Shown here piece after piece: positions 61,296 through 64,000 of a stretch of DNA of 64,000 nucleotides. The stretch spans positions 558,001 through 622,000 of the forward strand of contig NZ_SADE01000004.1 of the NCBI RefSeq assembly GCF_004005845.1, in the 5' to 3' direction. The translations under genes and the position numbers were made by a program. The DNA comes from Hwanghaeella grinnelliae (lineage in GTDB: Bacteria > Pseudomonadota > Alphaproteobacteria > UBA8366 > Aestuariispiraceae). The notes under the pieces are model-generated. The model worked only from the letters and a program-made list of their open reading frames with translations, searched no databases and was not told the DNA's origin. How positions within the stretch are numbered: position 1 is the stretch's first letter; each line of letters begins with the position of its first letter.

Positions 61296-62817
61296 CCAAC
61301 GGTTTTGGCTTGCCGCCGGGTTAGCTGTTGTCCTTCTTTCGTTAGTTCCAAAACTCTACGCGACATTTTCGGCGCCGCTCTGGTTGGATGAGGCCTATAC
61401 GGTCTGGTTTTCAAACCAGACATTTGTGGATTTATGGACTTGGGTTCCGACCTTTGAATCCCATCCGCCACTCTATTACAGCTTCATGAAAATGCTCACG
61501 ATCCTTCCATTTTCGGAAGGGATTGTGTTCAGGCTCGCCTCTCTTGTTTGCAACATGGTCACTATTGTTGCGGCGGCGGTCTTGGTCAGAAAAATCGGCA
61601 TCCAAGAGAATGCCGAGCATCGGTTCCATGTTTTCTTTGTTGTATTGTTCGTAAGTTTGCACCCGGAGCTGACGTGGTACGCAAGCGAGGCGAGGCCCTA
61701 TGCCTATGAAATCATGATGATTTCGTTGTGCATGCTCTCTGCCTATGACATTGGAAACGCCCCGGAAAATGCCGGCTTCGGTAAATGGCTGCAGTTTTCT
61801 GTCTTAGTCGCCCTGTTGAACTACGCACATTACTCCGCCCCGCTGTTTGGGCTGTCGTTCTACATTTATCTTTTTGCCTGCAATCTCGCGCGTGGCGGGA
61901 ACGTCAAGGCGTTTGGGATGCTCATTGCGTCTGGTGTACTCGTTACGATTCTGTGCGCTCCAATGCTCTATTTCGTGGCCAAACAGGTAATGAATTGGAG
62001 CGGTGGCAGCTGGGTGGAAGAGTCGTCCATGCGGTACGTCATCACCAAAGTCTATACGATCGGAAAGCTTGGCTATTTCAATCAGGTGCTGTTGGAAAGG
62101 GGATGGACCCTTTTATGCTATGCCGCGATTGTCATCGTCTATCTGAAGAACATTAGGGCATTGGGCAGTGCATTGGCGCTGTGTTTGCTATTGATCGCAC
62201 TGGCGCCGACGGCAATGTATCTTGTGACACTCTTGGGACCGAACATCTTTCTGCCAAGATTGATTGTGCCACTGGCCTTGCCGTTTGGTGTACTAATCGC
62301 CGTTGCGCTCGTCAAAGTGCGCAACAGATACATCGTCACGGTTTTATGTTGTGTCACAGCCGCTTCATTCGCTTTCCAGACCTACACTATGATGACCGAA
62401 AAACCGAAGGGCGGGTATTTGCGGGCATTTTCTGTCGCCCTCCAGGAAGAGTATCAGCCGGACGATCTACTGCTGTTCTTGCCGAATTCCCTGGAACTCC
62501 CCCTGTCCTTGGAATTGGAAGGCCTGAAAAACGTGCCGCTAGACAGGGTAGCTTTGCCCCATGTCTATCCTGCGATCGGTGTGTCGGATTTTTATCCCGC
62601 AGGCACGCCGTCAGTACCCGGACTGACTGAAGCAGACGCGGACTTGATCAAGGCCAAGATCGGGTCGCGGAACCGGGTTCTCGTCTTGACGCGTATTGAG
62701 GAATTGTTCGATCCGTCTTCCGTCCTACGGCGGACTTTGGCGGAAATGGGTTTCCGGTCCGTGCGGTCGATGGGCGAGGACATCAGGCCGCTCTACTTTG
62801 ATGTTTATGAGCGATGA
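61273..62817 (+). CDS. GT-C family (ArnT/PMT-like) glycosyltransferase
   Basis: About 514 residues from the ATG at 61273 (MTMATKND; a second ATG at 61279), overlapping the GtrB-like gene by 23 bases. About 10 TM helices; the first periplasmic loop has LWLDEAYTVWF with the conserved acidic pair, and ESHPPLYYSFMK, the pattern of PMT_2 (PF13231) transferases. C-terminal soluble domain of about 110 residues. It would transfer the undecaprenyl-linked sugar made by the preceding GtrB-like enzyme. Acceptor unknown. Confidence 0.88.
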   Translation: MTMATKNDQRFWLAAGLAVVLLSLVPKLYATFSAPLWLDEAYTVWFSNQTFVDLWTWVPTFESHPPLYYSFMKMLTILPFSEGIVFRLASLVCNMVTIVAAAVLVRKIGIQENAEHRFHVFFVVLFVSLHPELTWYASEARPYAYEIMMISLCMLSAYDIGNAPENAGFGKWLQFSVLVALLNYAHYSAPLFGLSFYIYLFACNLARGGNVKAFGMLIASGVLVTILCAPMLYFVAKQVMNWSGGSWVEESSMRYVITKVYTIGKLGYFNQVLLERGWTLLCYAAIVIVYLKNIRALGSALALCLLLIALAPTAMYLVTLLGPNIFLPRLIVPLALPFGVLIAVALVKVRNRYIVTVLCCVTAASFAFQTYTMMTEKPKGGYLRAFSVALQEEYQPDDLLLFLPNSLELPLSLELEGLKNVPLDRVALPHVYPAIGVSDFYPAGTPSVPGLTEADADLIKAKIGSRNRVLVLTRIEELFDPSSVLRRTLAEMGFRSVRSMGEDIRPLYFDVYER

Positions 62818-62836
62818 GGTCGCGGCAGCAGCAGGT

Positions 62837-63811
62837 CTATCCGGACCGTTTGAATTTGTCCCGCTGTTTGAAAACCAAGCGATATCCGTAGGTTCCCAGC
62901 ACCAAGGCGGCTAATACTTTGATGGAGGAAGTCAGCCGGTTGGGGTGGTATTTCAAGGATGCAAACAGGCTTTTGATCCAGTTTTTGCTGCCGGACAGTC
63001 TCTCCAGGTAGGATTTCTCGAACAGAACGCCGCTGAAGCTTTTCCCGATCACATCCCGTTGCGACGGCGTCAGGTCCATCGCGAGCAATTCCATCAGGCT
63101 CTGCTCAATATAGGAAAGGGCCTTCAGCCGGTTTTCGTCGTATAGATTGATCAGGGCGTCCTGATCACCGGCAAGCCGACGGACTTGGGCAAGGACATCC
63201 CCGGTGAAAACCCATGCGCCCTTGATCGCCAGTTTCGAAAAGAGCGATGTGTCTTCATGAACCGGCATGTCTTCGGAGAAGCCGCCAAGGGCCAAGGTCT
63301 CTTCTATCCTGACCGCAGTGACGCTTGGGAATATGCCCGGCAGGATCAGGCCGACTGCATCCGGTATTTGGGTGCCTGAAGCCTCGTCGAAGGACAGGTT
63401 GCGAAGTTCGAACAGACGCTTCGAATACCCGTCGCCGGTCAACCGCATGTCACCGGTATGGGCGACCGTATTTTGCCCGGCAACGGCAAGGTCCCGGTGC
63501 AGGGAAGCCATTCGGCCCGGCAGCCACAAATCATCAGAATCCAGGAATGCGGCCCAGCTGCTATCGGCCAGCTTGATCCCGGCGTTCCGCGCCGCCGCCA
63601 CACCCGCATTCTTTTGGCGGAGGACCTTGATTCGGTCGCCATAGGCCGCAAGCACCGTCGCCGTATCATCGGTGGACCCGTCATCGACGATGATGACTTC
63701 GTCTGCGGGCGGGTCCTGGTTCAAGACGCTGTCGATCGCATCCCCCACGCAATGGGCGCGGTTATAGGTCGGAATGATAACCGCGACAGTGACTCCGCTC
63801 TCAGGCTGCAT
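62837..63811 (-). CDS. Glycosyltransferase family 2
   Basis: 324 residues. VAVIIPTYNRAHCVGDAIDS, IIVDDGSTDDTA, DSDD metal site (FLDSDDLWLPGRM) and VHEDTSLFSKLAIKG (ED-type catalytic part). The C-terminal 60 residues are basic and end near a hydrophobic stretch (VLAALVLGTYGY). It shares its DDLWLPG block with the GT2 at 56772, so the two are paralogous. It lies downstream of a partial membrane-protein gene in the same direction. Confidence 0.9.
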   Translation of the reverse strand: MQPESGVTVAVIIPTYNRAHCVGDAIDSVLNQDPPADEVIIVDDGSTDDTATVLAAYGDRIKVLRQKNAGVAAARNAGIKLADSSWAAFLDSDDLWLPGRMASLHRDLAVAGQNTVAHTGDMRLTGDGYSKRLFELRNLSFDEASGTQIPDAVGLILPGIFPSVTAVRIEETLALGGFSEDMPVHEDTSLFSKLAIKGAWVFTGDVLAQVRRLAGDQDALINLYDENRLKALSYIEQSLMELLAMDLTPSQRDVIGKSFSGVLFEKSYLERLSGSKNWIKSLFASLKYHPNRLTSSIKVLAALVLGTYGYRLVFKQRDKFKRSG

Positions 63812-63865
63812 GTTTCGGTGTTCTCTTGGAGTTAGTCGTTGAACGTAAACTATTGGGAAGACGCA

Positions 63866-64000
63866 TCAGTCCACCGGCCATCCCAGTTTACGGTAGATTG
63901 TTGCAACTTTTGTAACAAGGCGTCCATGGGAGCCGATTTTCTCCAGCACGATGTGGACGCCGACAAAACCGGTCGCAAACCCCAGGACCAGGGACAGGAT
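63866..64000 (-). CDS. C-terminal end of a membrane protein, cut by window edge
   Basis: The last 44 codons of a minus-strand frame: LSLVLGFATGFVGVHIVLEK, then IGSHGRLVTKVATIYRKLGW, PVD and stop (63866-63868). One hydrophobic helix followed by a basic amphipathic tail resembles the ends of polytopic polysaccharide proteins (flippase or polymerase), but too little is seen to name it. It lies 54 bases upstream of the GT2 gene. Confidence 0.5.
   Translation of the reverse strand: MLSLVLGFATGFVGVHIVLEKIGSHGRLVTKVATIYRKLGWPVD

Noticed and set aside
1-64000. CRISPR arrays, tRNA/rRNA genes, insertion sequences, prophage
   Set aside because: No spaced direct repeats of 24-40 bases, no cloverleaf or rRNA-like segments, and no transposase or integrase motif was seen in any frame.

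Overview
The window (64 kb, GC-rich coding sequence, Shine-Dalgarno-led genes with many GTG starts) looks like a chromosomal segment of an alphaproteobacterium. Rhodospirillales is my best guess, inferred from two things: a formate dehydrogenase (FDH) cluster carrying DUF3305/DUF3306/TorD, and an exosortase of the VPLPA-CTERM type next to an exopolysaccharide locus. I saw no rRNA, tRNA, insertion sequence, integrase or CRISPR array.

Region 1 (1-25 kb) is a respiratory formate dehydrogenase supercluster. It opens with a multi-cluster ferredoxin protein cut by the window edge. Next come a FecBCD-type metal/oxyanion importer with a DUF2946 protein, and a few unrelated housekeeping-type genes (ureidoglycolate lyase-like, MmcQ/YjbR, DoxX). 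A minus-strand operon follows: biotin/lipoate-ligase-like protein, DUF6505, DUF6352, DUF6494. Then come an HTH plus binding-protein-like regulator facing a tungstate importer (tupBCA), and a VPLPA-CTERM secreted protein. The FDH block proper follows on the plus strand: DUF3305, DUF3306, TorD-like chaperone, a small Tat peptide, the catalytic alpha subunit (a Cys enzyme, not Sec), the iron-sulfur beta subunit and the cytochrome b gamma subunit. It ends with a WD40-cytochrome c fusion, an HtrA-like protease and a small cytochrome c. Read together: metal uptake, cofactor and subunit maturation, enzyme, and periplasmic electron carriers.

Region 2 (25-64 kb) is an envelope and exopolysaccharide (EPS) locus built around an exosortase-EpsI fusion (XrtD type). 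It contains the initiating sugar-phosphate transferase, the full dTDP-L-rhamnose pathway (rmlCBDA), and three VPLPA-CTERM proteins behind strong hairpin terminators. A Wza-like exporter, an outer-membrane beta-barrel and a GumC/Wzc-like chain-length protein follow, then two proteins sharing an N-terminal motif (one a CpsD-like ATPase). The rest includes a large beta-helix/LamG secreted protein, an FrhB-like plus pyruvyltransferase pair, and a PrsT-type TPR lipoprotein. It also includes the exosortase-associated AAA ATPase, an O-antigen ligase/polymerase with a collagen-like tail, several glycosyltransferases and GT-C membrane proteins, and a GtrA/GtrB pair. No Wzx flippase is recognisable, although the right edge cuts a membrane protein gene.

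The least explained parts are the DUF6352/6505/6494/ligase module beside FDH; the VPLPA-CTERM proteins, including one inside the FDH region; the collagen-like tail on the polymerase; and the membrane protein that shares its N-terminus with the EPS kinase-like ATPase. All functional calls come from motif recognition by eye; no database search was run.
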